From Cephalotrichum gorgonifer (taxonomy: Eukaryota; Ascomycota; Sordariomycetes; Microascales; Microascaceae): a stretch of DNA of 64,000 nt. How positions within the stretch are numbered: the stretch's first letter is position 1; the number at the start of each line of letters is the position of its first letter. A program made the position numbers and the translations under genes. The stretch covers positions 1,591,077 through 1,655,076 of the forward strand of contig ONZQ02000005.1 of NCBI GenBank assembly GCA_900312665.1, read 5' to 3'. Below are positions 24,449 to 35,991 of the stretch, in pieces. The notes under the pieces are model-generated. The model made no database searches and was not told the origin of the DNA. It saw only the letters and a list, made by a program, of their open reading frames with translations.

Positions 24449-26881
24449 AGTCCTAAAGAGTAACGTGAGCAGGTAGATGAAAAACTACTCTCCACCTGTC
24501 AAGGTTTGTAGTTGGTCTTTTCCCCTGGGCGTTCATCCTCTTAAATGCGTCGCGGATAAGGTTAAGATTCACGGTTTATATGTTTTTAGATGCTATCTAA
24601 TTACCCTTACCGATACTTTAACATATAGTATTCTTCACTACATTCAACGTTAATGCTTAACCGATGCGGGGATTGGTGGTCACGCAGGAAACACTGGATA
24701 TATATGCCTGGCGGTTGCCGTGAAAGATCTACACATTGGGGGGTAAATCGGTTATTATCATATGCGCTCCAATTGAATCGACCTCACTAAGCAATATTTG
24801 GCTCGCCTACTCGATCATTGCCGCACCTGGACGTAGTGTGCCGCAGGCTTATGCGCTCGAGCCGGGCTTACAAGGAAATATGATCCTATCTCATAGTCTA
24901 TGCCGGGAATCCGGTTAGATCTGTCGATGTCTTACGCGCTCGAATGGATTCATGTAGCGGCATAGGCCGCCCTGGCCATGTCGGGATAGGGGAAGGGGGT
25001 GTGCGTGGTAGAGGTAGTAGAAGAGTGAAGGTTTGGGACATTTTCAAATTGGCATGCACGAGGGACCGTACCCCACACCTGCTTAATCAATTCTTCAGGA
25101 GTCGAACCCGGGAAACTGGGTAGGGTATATGCAGGTACTCTCTAAAGATTCGATCAAGGGTGCAACAACGGGTGCTGCCACACTCTCGCGGAAAGTTTGG
25201 TAACGCAGCCCGAGTGATATGATCACGAAAGTCTTGTGAGGAGACACACACGTCCTTAGTGCAAACTGGAGCTCACTTTGTGAATCCTAAGGTCTGTAAC
25301 AGGGTATTGATTGCTTAAATGTCACGTTGACGTACCGAGATATGTCGTAACCTACTCTCCCCGCCGGCGTCTGTTTCCTATTATCCACTGAGGATGCCTC
25401 GTATTGTGGCTGTGACGTCCTGCGTGGATTCGGTGGGAAACTCTCGTCGTGAGATCATGCTGCCCCGTAATTGCCTTGGTAGCAACGGTGGTGGGGAGCA
25501 TGCAAAGACAAGTACGAAGTAAGCAGTAAGCTCCTTGTGCATGCAGGGTTATGGTCCTGATAAAACCACCCAAGCCTCGTACTTCATCCAATAAAGTGCA
25601 CAGCAGATGCGGTTGCCAAGCCCACTCCTGTAACCCTGTTCGACAACATTGGCGAGGGGTTACCCCAGATTTCGGCCATCCCACGCTCCCCACTTTCCCC
25701 CAAAGAATGATCTCCAAATGGAATGAAGATTCTATCGTATGCCCACCGTGAGACCACTCTAAGGGACGCGCCATTTAAAGATTCTTATATCGGTGAATAT
25801 TGGGGAGAGAAACGGATACTCCATGTCCTTCAGGGCAACCTCATAGCCTCTACTAATAGACTGGTGTCTACTAGGGAGCATATCTGCGTACTTGTGCACG
25901 AGAATACAGCAAGCAAACCGAAGCGGGCTGCCACTCAATGGCGCGTGTATTTGTTTTGCCTCCAAATTACCAACAGAGTAGTCTTCGCGAGCTGATGGTT
26001 ACCCCGAACTCAAACTACATCAGCCGTTGCTGCGCCTCCCCTGTTCAGATCCTTCAAATCTCCCTTCTCACGTTTTCGGTCGAGGAATGCCGGTGGAGAA
26101 AAACACCCAGGATCGTCTCGATGCCTAGCGGCAGCCAAGTCGCCTGGAGGGAGGACTACTGTATTATATTATAGAAATTAAAGTGTAAAGGTACCTTTTT
26201 GGTACATGTTGCGCGTTAATGCACGAATAGTGCGAATAGTTTTCTGCGTGTTTTGCCCTAGGGCAGTGGACCAGGGACGGGAACGACTCCCGAAGTCCGC
26301 TTAATCGCTGTGTTACTCTCTCCCTTCCCTTGTCCCCATCCATTCCGTGGCGCACTTTCCGAAGTTACCCATCTTGTCATCCATCCTGCTGCTTCTCTGC
26401 GGTTTGCCTCCATTTATTGCTCGAGCTCCTCCTTGTCGCTTTTAGCCCCTGGTTCGGGTCGAGCCGGGGGCCGGGTTGGTAATAGGGATTGGGCTTTGTT
26501 TTGGTGACATTGTTCTGGCTCGGCCACTAGTCTCTATTCCTACGGTCTGCTGCTCCAGATGAGCCTGGGCTTTTCCAGGCGCGATGTTCAAAAGGTATAC
26601 TCGTAAGCCTGGGTAGCATACACCGTTGGACTATTATTTTGACCTTCCCGTATTGAGTTTTTATTGGCGGATAAAAGGAACGACGGGCCGCTAATAGTAA
26701 GGAATCCTTCATGGAATCCTTCCATGGCCAGAAACAGTGCAGGGATTGGCGCGTCTTCACGGGTATTGGGCACACACTCCTATAAGTTCCCTCACACACA
26801 AATATCGCGGTTTCCTGCAGTCCAATTCCACAGGCAATTTACTTTAGAGGCACCAGTCTATAATCGTTGCTATATGCCAAC
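24449..26881. other. 2.4-kb intergenic region between divergent secreted-enzyme genes
   Basis: Serves as upstream DNA for both the minus-strand fucosidase and the plus-strand S33 hydrolase. A minus-strand frame of 140 codons (25352-25774) and smaller frames have no recognisable family or splice partners. No tRNA, repeat or mobile element recognised. Confidence 0.5.
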
Positions 26882-28892
26882 ATGAGAGGTCTATCCCTAG
26901 CTACCGCACTTCAGCTGTTGCTGAGTGTTGGTGTTGTTGCCAAACCGAAACCGTGCAAGGGGCAAGCGTGCGTGCCTCGGGACGACACTGAGCCTCTCTG
27001 GGCCAATGTAAGTCTTTACCCTCTATGTGGGTTTCAAATTGACAATCCAATTCTAAGAGGCCGAATTAATGACTTCTTCGTCTAGATCCCGTCCTCACCG
27101 TCTCTGAAATGGGTCCCGTGTTATGCCAAGGCAGACTGCGCTCGGCTTGAGGTGCCCATGGACTACGATGATCCCAACGGTGCCAAGGTCACTTTAGCTG
27201 TCATTCGTTACCGTGCGACGGATAAAAAGAACTACAAGGGGCCTGTCCTCTTCAATTCTGGCGTACGTCGCGCAGGCCGGGGAGATCAATGCTCCTCTCC
27301 CAAACCAAGAGTTAAACGTAACTAACCTTCTGAGTAGGGACCTGGTAACTCTGGAGTGGATTGGTTTGGCGAATGGGGAGACAAGCTCCACAATGCAGTT
27401 GGGCTCAACCATGTTAGTTGCTTCAGTTGCACCTGTCAAGAATTAATAAAAAAAATAGAACGTTGGTGAAATCTAACAAAGGAGACAGGACATTGTCAGC
27501 TGGGACCCACGGTCCTTCTCCCGCTCGGTCCCGCGCATCTCGTGCTGGGCGACCGAGCAGCGCCGAAACCTATGGGCGGCTACATCGCCAGGCGTACCTA
27601 CTCAGTATGATGATATCAGCTTCCTTGCGACCTTGCAGCATCGTGCAGAGATCGAGAACTCGGCCTGCGTGGACATGATGGGCGAATCCGGCATCTTGGA
27701 TCACATCAGCAGCACCCACCACGCGCGCGACCTTCACGCCCTCATGACTGCCCTTGGACAGAAGAAGATCCGATACGTGGGGCAGAGCTACGGATGTCTC
27801 CTTGGCACGTTCTTTGCGTCCATGTTTCCTGACAAGATCGAGCGAATGACGTGCGATGGCAACCTTGACCCCCGCGAGGTAGTAAGTGGCGAATATCTCA
27901 ACAAGCAGAGCGATGCGGGGCTTCTCTTGGATTTCTTCTGCGAGGTCTGCGCCGCCGAGTCGACCTGTGCGATTCATGAGCCCACGGCTGAAGGCGTAAA
28001 AGCACGATTCGACGCCATCCTCAAAAAGGCTCGCACCGACCTTTCTATTATCCCTGTGCCGTCTCCGTTCGACTACCTCAGGCAACTCCCGACCTATACT
28101 CTAGTCCTGGGCATTATGGCAACGGCAGTTTCAAACCCTTACAAACAATTCCCCGATATTGCAAAGTTGCTAGCCTTAATCGAGGCCGGCGGTATGGGCA
28201 CGAACGAGAATTTGCTCTCCGCCGCCCCTTGGGCCGGTGCTTCTGAGTTCACCGACACGACCTACCGGTCGCCCAACGACCCCGATGCGGGAAGGAAAGG
28301 GTTCTACAACAAGTACCCTGCCTCGGAGGACTGGACAGTTTGCAACGACGTGGCAGAGGTTCCCAGTGATCTCGTGTCGCTCAAGGAGAGGGTAGATCTG
28401 GTAAAGTCTCAGGGGCCACTCGAAGCCGCGCGGCTCGTGTCCTTAATAGCATGTCTGGGCCGCAAGGTCCGCGCCAAGGGGTTGTATACCGGTAAGCAAA
28501 GTGTCCACGTGAGAACACACTGCGAAGTGGAAAACTAGGTGCTGACTCTTCGATGCACCGACAAAGGTCCGTTCGGTGGTAAGACCAGTCATCCCATCTT
28601 CTTCACCAACGCTCGTGTCGATCCGGCAACATCCGTGAGAATGGCCTACGCAAACTCCAAGATGTTCTCTGGATCGGGACTTCTCGTATACGAAGCCTAT
28701 GGAGTAAGTATACTCGCGCTTTATGGCAAGCCTATAAACAATACTCGACTGGGGTGCTAACATTTCCTAAAGCACAGTATGGTCCTGGACAGTCCCTGTG
28801 TTGTAAAGCACATCAACACATACTTCCAGAATGGGACACTTCCGCCAGCAGACGCCGAGTGCAAGGATGAGTATCCTATTACATGGGGTTAA
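26882..28892 (+). CDS. secreted alpha/beta hydrolase, S33 tripeptidyl-aminopeptidase-like
   Basis: Six exons: 26882-27007, 27086-27262, 27338-27412, 27489-28491, 28567-28703, 28773-28892 (545 residues). All five introns (75-78 nt) are frame-compatible, e.g. 27413-27488 GTTAGT..CTAAC..ACAG. The ATG at 26882 starts a signal peptide (MRGLSLATALQLLLSVGVVA). Family signs: LEVPMDYDDP near the N-terminus, the oxyanion loop GPGNSG assembled across intron 2, DIVSWDPR, nucleophile elbow GQSYGC (Ser), NARVDPATS (Asp) and YG-HS (His, directly after the last intron). This is the order of the TAP-like S33 family, extracellular enzymes that release short peptides or hydrolyse esters. The substrate cannot be read from the sequence. 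Cys-rich loops (VCAAESTC) suggest disulfides. Confidence 0.9.
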
Positions 28893-30482
28893 TGAGGCCT
28901 GGCCATCTGGCCTCTTCTACCTCATAGACAAGCGTCCGGATCTTTAATCACCTTGAGATACAAAGGAAGTTAGGAGCAGTTTCTGAAGCTATAAGAAGGA
29001 AACTTAATACGTCAATAATAGAACTCTTTCTTTCATGCTCTAGGGATCTAGGTGTTTTCTAAACGGCAGTAAGTTACATCCGATCTTGGTGGTAAGCTGG
29101 GATGCGCGGGGAGCGCCATTAATATAGAGTGATGGAGAGGATAACTAGCTTGGAGGGGGAGCGACGAGACAGGGCGGCCCCGGGGAACCTACATAACCCA
29201 CATAGTTGGGTGATACTTCCCGTGCTTGCAGATATAATTTTATTTCACTTTATCTGGATCCTATCAGCCGTACTGCTACCCACTTTTCTTTTTTCGCTTC
29301 TTCGGCATTCCCTGATGACGGCGACCAGGGGCTATGACTGACGGGACTTAATCGGCCTTTCTCTGGGCCCGAGAACCTTAGGCCATCTCCAAACCGCATT
29401 ATCTCGCCTGGCATTTGGCCAGCCTTAGCGTTAGCATCCGTCAGCGTTTTTGTCGTGATCCAGAAGATTCTAAAAAACCTCTACTCGAAACCTATCATGT
29501 ACGTAAATTAAGGTGGAAGGATATCATAGGTATGACGCCATCCTAGACGTCAAAAAATGTCCCGTTCTTCTCTCATACCTAGGCCGCCCCTCCCGGCCTC
29601 TGACTGGGCCAACCTAATCCGCCCCTGAGAGGTGAGTGAGTATCCCAAACCCCCCGAGCCGACCATCATCATCATTGAACGGTACATCCTACCCTGCCCG
29701 TGCGATCCATGGTTATTAGTACTTCATATCGGCGAAATTAATATTCGTTCTACACCTTAGGCAGGATCAGGAGGGTGGTTGGCCGAGAGGGCGAATAATG
29801 CCGCCCTTAGACTGTTGCTATGACCTCATACGATAGATCCCGAATTTCCCAACTTTATAACAACAACATGCTCCTCGTTGAAGCGTAGTTCTCAGTCAAA
29901 CCAGACACCAAGTGACTGGGCCACCTCCATCATGCAGGTGGTGGCGGTGCTACGGCTGGGGGTAGTGTGTGCCTGTTTCAGGCTGAGCCCCTGTTCTTTT
30001 AAAAACGGCATAGGCCGGCTCGGACCTCCACAACTCGGCCACTGATACGCCTTTCCCCGCCATAGCGGAGCTCCCTGCACACCCTCTTCTCCGGAAGGCA
30101 CCGAGCGGCCCAATTTTCGGCTCGCCACCCCCACTGGCCCGTACCACACCTACCACCCCACAACCCCGCAATCCGTAGAAGAAACGCATCTAAGTTGAGG
30201 CTATCGGCCCGGCAGCTGCCGCGCTCACATCCCTGAAACTTAATCGGTCCGGTATATACGCATGCCTATGTAATTAGCTGCCATTCATCGTAGATTTCGG
30301 CCACAATACTGCACGTACGGGCGAAATGGCCGCCTCGATCCTCTGGCGGCCTTCGTGATGATGCTTCCCTTGCAGCGAGAACGGCCGCGTCGGTAATTAC
30401 CCTAGCAAATGGTTGCCTACCTTTTCGGGTTCCTGCATGAACTTTCCCCTTCCTCTGCGAACAGGAAAACCATTATGTAGCA
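28893..30482. other. intergenic region upstream of the alpha-amylase gene
   Basis: No gene supported. Near 29776-29860 there is a stretch resembling the A-box half of a class II tRNA (TGGCCGAGAGG) without a clear B box; see the rejected list. Confidence 0.5.
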
Positions 30483-30483
30483 G

Positions 30484-30490
30484 TATATAA
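30484..30490 (+). promoter_or_regulatory. TATA box of the alpha-amylase gene
   Basis: TATATAA lies 132 bp before the amylase ATG. Between them, the leader holds a 14-mer (CATTCGTTTGCAGT) repeated in tandem near 30567-30594. Position and sequence fit a core promoter; not tested. Confidence 0.6.
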
Positions 30491-30615
30491 GCCTCTCTAG
30501 CAGGTTTCGTCCAGTACCCTTACTTCTCCAGTTAGAGCGGTTCAATTCAAGCCCCTTGCTTTCACACATTCGTTTGCAGTCATTCGTTTGCAGTCGTTCG
30601 TTACTTGCCGCCGTC

Positions 30616-33096
30616 ATGAAAGCCACCAAGGCTCTGCTGGCCGCGCTCCTCTCAGCTCCGGCTGTTCTTGGGGCGGGCGTCGACGAGTGGAGGTCTCGCA
30701 ACATCTACTTCGCCTTGACCGACCGGTTCGCCAAGGATGGATCGGATACCAATGCCTGCGGTAACCTGGGGAATTATTGTGGCGGCACCTTCAAGGGTCT
30801 CGAGTCGAAGCTCGATTACATCCAGGGAATGGGTTTCGATGCGATATGGATTACCCCTGTTGTCCAGAGTTAGTATACCCCCTTTTCTCTCTCCCCCTCC
30901 CATAGATGAGCTTTCTTTCCCTACTTGATTCGGTTTCTACCCTGCCGTGCAAGCCGCTCCTAACATGTGATGTATCCTCCAGACACGCCGGGCGGATACC
31001 ATGGCTACTGGGCGAAGAATCTTTACGAGGTCAACGAGAACTACGGCACTGCGGACGACCTGAAAAGTTTCATCAACGCCGCTCATGACAGGGTATGGAC
31101 TAGCACGATTCTACAAACTCCGCCGTAGGGATATAGCGCTAAAACCCGACAATAGGGTATTTATGTCATGGTAGACGTGGTCGCAAATCACATGGGCGCG
31201 GCCCCCTTCGATCAGCTTGGCCCGGCACCCTTCAACCAAGAGAGCTCATACCACTCCAAATGCGAGATCAACTATAACGACCAGAACAGCATTGAAAAGT
31301 GCTGGATCGCCGGTCTCCCTGATGTCGCAACAGAGAAGCCTGAGGTTCGACAAGCGATGAAGGACTGGATTGCCTGGATCATCAATGAATATAAATTCGA
31401 TGGCGCTCGCATCGACACAGTCAAGCATGTGGAGAAAGACTTCTGGTCTGAATTCTCCGCGGCTGCTGGTGTTTATACAGTTGGTGAGGTTTGGGATCCC
31501 AACCTTGATTACCTTGCAGACTACGCAAGGCACATGGACGGGCTCCTAGACTACGGCATCTACTACCAGATGAACGATTTCTACCAGCAGAAGGGCTCAG
31601 CCCAGAATCTCGTCGCTGCCCATGATCAGGTTGGAAACAAGTTCCCTGACCCAACAGCCCTCGCCACATTCCTTGACAATCACGATAACCCCCGCTGGTT
31701 AAGTCTGAGGAATGATCATACGTTGTTGAAGAACTGTCTTACGTATGTCATGTTATCTCGAGGCATTCCCATCGTCTACTACGGCACTGAGCAGGGCTAT
31801 GCAGGTGGCCATGACCCTGCCAACCGCGAAGACCTCTGGAGAAGTGGCTTTAACACAGGTTCTGACCTGTACGACTCGATTTCACGGCTATCAAAGGCTA
31901 AGTCAGCCGCCGGCGGACTCGGCGGCAATGATCATGTCCACCTTTGGGTTGGGGATAATGTGTACATCTGGGGTCGGGCTGGTAGCAACCTGATTGCCGT
32001 GACGACGAATGCTGGGGCTGGCTTCGGCGCCGACTTTTGCTTTAATAGCCAGAAGCCCAATGGGTCGTGGACGGATGTGTTTAGTGGCGATGGCAAGACG
32101 TACACTTCGGACGGCAGTGGGAACCTTTGCGTCACGGTCAGCAATGGTCTTCCAGCTGTACTCGTTGCTTCTGGCCTGGAGCCTGAGCCACAGCCCACCG
32201 CTGAACCTACCCCCGATCCCACTTCGGAGCCGACCGAAGAGCCAACTTCGAACACCGAGCCGGAGCCGGAGCCTACCGCCGAGCCGACCAGCGAGCAAGT
32301 CTCGACTACCGAGTCGGAGGTTACTGTGGAGCCTACCCTGGAGCCTGAGCCCACAGCGCAGCCGACGAACGCGGAGGTCTCGAGCTCGGAGAATGAGTCC
32401 ACTGCGGAGCCGACCAACGAGCCCACCTCGAGCTACGAGTATGAGACCACCGTAGAGCCGACCAACGAGCCCAGCTCTAGCACCGAGCCTGAGCCCACGG
32501 CGGAGCCAACCAGCGAAGAGGTCTCGAGCTCTGAGAATGAGTCCACGGCGGAGCCGACCGAGGAGCCCACCTCGAGCTACGAGTATGAGTCTACCGCAGA
32601 GCCAACCGAGGAGCCCACCTCAAGCTACGAGTATGAGTCTTCTGTAGAGCCGACTGAGGAGCCCACCTCAAGCTACGAGTATGAGACTACCTGGAACTCC
32701 GAGGAATCCACCGCGGAGCCAACCAACGAGTCTACTTCAAGCTACGAAAGTGAGCCCACTGCGGAGCCTACCGAGGAGCCCACCTCCAGCTACGTGTATG
32801 AGACCACCTGGAACTCGGAGGAGTCCACTGCGGAGGCAACCAGCGCTCCTACCTCAAGCTCCGAGCCTGAGCCCACTGAGGAGCCTACGAGCAATGCCAG
32901 CTCGACCGGTGAGTACGAATCCACCGCGGAAGCTACCACCGAGTCCACCTCGGGAGCCGACTACGAGCCCACATCGAGCCTTGAGCCCACCTCGGAGCCT
33001 ACATCGAGCTCCGCGCTGGAGCCTACTGCTACAAAGACTTGCGGCCTTCATCGTCGTCGTCGCCACCGCCGCCGTCACCGTCGATCCAGGAAGTAA
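30616..33096 (+). CDS. secreted GH13 alpha-amylase with acidic Pro/Thr/Ser repeat tail
   Basis: Three exons: 30616-30868, 30983-31092, 31156-33096 (767 residues). Introns are 114 and 63 nt. Signal peptide MKATKALLAALLSAPAVLGAG. The catalytic (beta/alpha)8 domain has all GH13 regions: DVVANHMG (region I), FDGARIDTVKHV (nucleophile Asp), GEVWDP (acid/base Glu) and FLDNHDNPR (transition-state Asp). A C-terminal beta domain follows, ending near LPAVLVASG. Residues ~510-745 are a degenerate tandem repeat rich in Glu, Pro, Thr, Ser and later Tyr (units like EPTEEPTSSYEYE). The protein ends in an Arg/His-rich stretch (HRRRRHRRRHRRSRK). No CBM20 starch-binding domain is present. Role: endo-hydrolysis of alpha-1,4-glucan outside the cell or at the wall; the tail may be an O-glycosylated stalk. 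Confidence 0.95.
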
Positions 33097-33532
33097 GAGT
33101 GTAGCAAACTGGGCTGGGGGACGATCAACCTATTGTGTTAGGCGCAACTCCGCGTTTGCGGCCAACTTACACTTCTCTTCAAGCATATAGGGCCACGCCC
33201 ATTACCATCTTTATCATTTCTATGTCATTGTTGAATGTATTACAATCCATATTACGTCCCCTGTCGACGAGCGCGCACCTTTACTACATTCCGCACATTC
33301 TCTACAATTCAAGATCTGTAAAACATCGAAGCTTCTACCATGACATCGTGAGTAAAACGCGCAGACGCGCTACCGTAGCCTTCTGGCGCAGATAAGAAGT
33401 ATGTTACGGATTCCTCGTAGACACGACCTCCAGGAGGGCGGCCTTCTCGTTGTAAAATGATCCTGAACCAATTGTTAGGGCATGCCTCCGATGAGACTTT
33501 AAAAGGCGGTGAGGGCAAAACCTCCCATCGAA
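33097..33532. other. intergenic region between amylase and tRNA-Gly
   Basis: Nothing supportable seen. Confidence 0.5.
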
Positions 33533-33613
33533 GCACTAGTGGGTTAGTGGTAAACTTGGTCGTTGCCATTCCGCGACTTCGACCAGCCCCCGGTTCAATT
33601 CCGGGCTAGTGCA
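33533..33613 (+). tRNA. tRNA-Gly: tRNA-Gly(GCC) with ~10-nt intron
   Basis: Acceptor GCACTAG pairs with CTAGTGC; discriminator A. The D arm contains GGTTAGTGGTAAACT. Anticodon stem GGTCG/CGACC; loop TTGCCA, giving GCC, followed by a ~10-nt intron (TTCCGCGACTT region). T arm CCCGG-TTCAATT-CCGGG. T-rich sequence follows. Confidence 0.93.
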
Positions 33614-33964
33614 TTGATTTTTTGCTTTTTGTGGGTTGGGTGTGTGGTAAAAATTTACATTATTGATGTAACAGTCAGTAGTCGTGAGATAGGAACTGCA
33701 AACAAGAGCCAAAGGGTTTAAATCATGACACAGATAATCATAGGCCGAAAAGAATTATCAATAGTCGAAATCTCTACCACCTCCAGTGATTGATACCTTC
33801 AGAGGCGGTAGGTGGTTCTTTCTTAGTTCGGCAGGACTGTTATCGTGTTTCCCTCGGTCGCCGGGGCTGTGTATCATCTTTAATAAAGAGCATTCACCCC
33901 CACACTTCGTGCATACTTACAGTCTCCTCTTCATTCTGACTCCACCGACAAAGCGAAATTCACC
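33614..33964. other. upstream region of the F-box/ankyrin gene
   Basis: No gene. Pyrimidine-rich sequence (CTCCTCTTCATTCTGACTCC) lies just before the ATG at 33965. Confidence 0.5.
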
Positions 33965-35552
33965 ATGAGCCTTATTAGCCTCCCAACAGAACTTCTACAC
34001 CACATTCTCTACTATAGCATCCTAGCACGCGATTTCCCAGACGACTTTCGGAGGGCCTTGAGACTGAAGCTCGTGTGTAGTAAGTAGCCGTCCTTGCTCC
34101 AAGCCAGTTCGCGCCTCTAATTTGCCCATAGAATCATTTAATGAGAGCTTCAGGACTGTACTATTCACGAATAGATTGCTAGACCATGTCTGGGGAGGCC
34201 ACCTCACGTTCGAAAATTGGCAGAATTGCCGGTACTATGGTGCTGATGTCCTCTGGCACGACTACCTAGCCATGAGAAGTCGTGAGGAGACGGACGAGTC
34301 GGTAGGACGATTTGTAGAGATACGCAACACGGCAAACTCTCTCCTCCGGCACCACGAGGCTCACAGATTGGAACACGATATCGACCTCAATCTTGACGTG
34401 GTCCTCGACGGGTTGTGCTGGCTCGCGCTGGAGCGTGGAGGCGCGAGGTGCCCAGCCTCTCGAGAAACGTGGAGCAGCATCGACCGTGTATCAGGCGAGG
34501 TTCCGAACCCGGGTCTGAACCTTCTCTCGGCAGGGGCATACTTCGGATGCACGCCCCTGGTCAGAGAGCTCCTCATCGAGGGCTACGATGGTACGAGGGA
34601 TAACGACTTGTTCCCATGTCCGATGTTTATCGCTGCCTGGACCGGGCAGGATGCCATGCTTCAACTCCTACAGGAATTCCAGCCGGATGTCGAATTGACC
34701 GAGTCCAATAATCGCTACTTCGATTTCTCTTGCCGCTCTAAGATTGCTCCTGGGTCAGTAGACGGTGCATCTATTCGTGGAGATATGGATATGGTTCGGC
34801 TAGCACTATACCCACCCTCACGAGCAATCCCCCCATCAGGTGACCTAGAAGATCAGCATTTAAACGGAGAAACCGCCCCCAATTCGATGTTGATACTTGG
34901 ACAGAAGCCGGGACATATTGCAAAAGGCACATGGCCGTACACGTTCATCTTGTCTGGGATGCAGAGAGCGCGATCTCCCGAGGTATTCGATTACCTAGAA
35001 CGCACCCTCAGCCAGGAAAAAGTAAGCCAGAGGGATAAGGACCAGTGGCTATCAAAAAGGGCAGCAGCGGGCGATATCGTCATGGTGCGACACCTTTTGG
35101 ATATCGGGGCGGACCCGGTGGGCGAAACGACGGCCGGGGGACCTCCCCTCGTACATGCCGTCCGGGCATGGCATGAGGATATCGTCGACCTGCTTCTGGA
35201 GCGTGGAGCCGATCCTAATGAGCGAGGGAAGTATCGCCGGGGAACCCCGCTCACGGCTGCTGCACGGGCGGGGAGCATGGTGATGCTGAAGAAACTGCTG
35301 GATGCAGGGGCCAAGCTTGCGAAGGAGGATTACTTGACGCTGCGGGGTGCCGCTAGGATGGAGCATACGGCTATGGTAGAACTGCTGCTACGCATATGTG
35401 GCAGAAATGCGGGCATGGGCGCTGAAATTGAGGCATGGCGTCGGCAGTGGAGGGAACGTTACCTACCGCAGTTGCAGCTCGAAGGGTTGGAGTCCATGGT
35501 TGACATCTTGAGGCCCTGGGTTGAGGATGGTTGGCGTGGAAATCACTCGTGA
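33965..35552 (+). CDS. F-box-like / ankyrin-repeat protein
   Basis: Two exons: 33965-34079 and 34132-35552 (511 residues). The 52-nt intron (GTAAGT..CTCTAAT..CATAG) joins LRLKLVC to KSFNESF. The N-terminus MSLISLPTELLHHILYYS followed by LRLKLVCKSF is the F-box pattern (LP-x-E-L-x-x-I-L ... LRLVCK). The C-terminal third carries about three ankyrin repeats (GDIVMVRHLLDIGADP, HEDIVDLLLERGADPNERG, GSMVMLKKLLDAGA). F-box proteins link a substrate to SCF ubiquitin ligase through Skp1, and ankyrins would bind the substrate; this role is inferred from the architecture. The middle ~250 residues have only weak repeat character. Intracellular; no signal peptide. Confidence 0.85.
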
Positions 35553-35991
35553 ATCTTGATTAACTCACCCATTTTATTTATAAGTAGTCCCATCTCGGTT
35601 ACGGAGGTGTAGCGGAGAGTAAGGGTACAGTCTACGTGGTACAATACACAAATATACCAGATGCAAATTAATGACTGTTGATGTTCGGGGCTGCCTGCTA
35701 TCTTGGTGACCCGCGCGGTCACGGAACAACCAGAATCGCCTTGGCGACACTTTATCCCGATTTCCAACCAGAGAGTATAGATTTCCGCTTGATAAATCTC
35801 TAACAAACTAAAGTGTAGGGAGTGCCAGTTTTAAGAACCTCAGATTGTCCAGGTTTATGCCTTCCCGCCCGGCTTCTGGCCGTATACCACATAGCTATAT
35901 CCCCGTGCGGTTAGTCTAGCCCACGCCTAAATAAAATGGCGCTCCTTTACATGCCCGGGGTGCACGGGAAGGGGGAATTTCGGAAAACTCA
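35553..35991. other. convergent intergenic region
   Basis: Lies between the 3' ends of the F-box/ankyrin gene and the methyltransferase gene. Nothing else seen. Confidence 0.5.

Noticed and set aside
25352..25774. Minus-strand 140-codon open frame in the fucosidase/hydrolase intergenic DNA
   Set aside because: No domain, low-complexity-free but unrecognised, no conserved neighbours or introns.
29776..29860. Possible class II tRNA relic (TGGCCGAGAGG box, degenerate B-box-like GATAGATCCC)
   Set aside because: No paired acceptor stem and no intact T arm; can be chance or a decayed tRNA-Leu.
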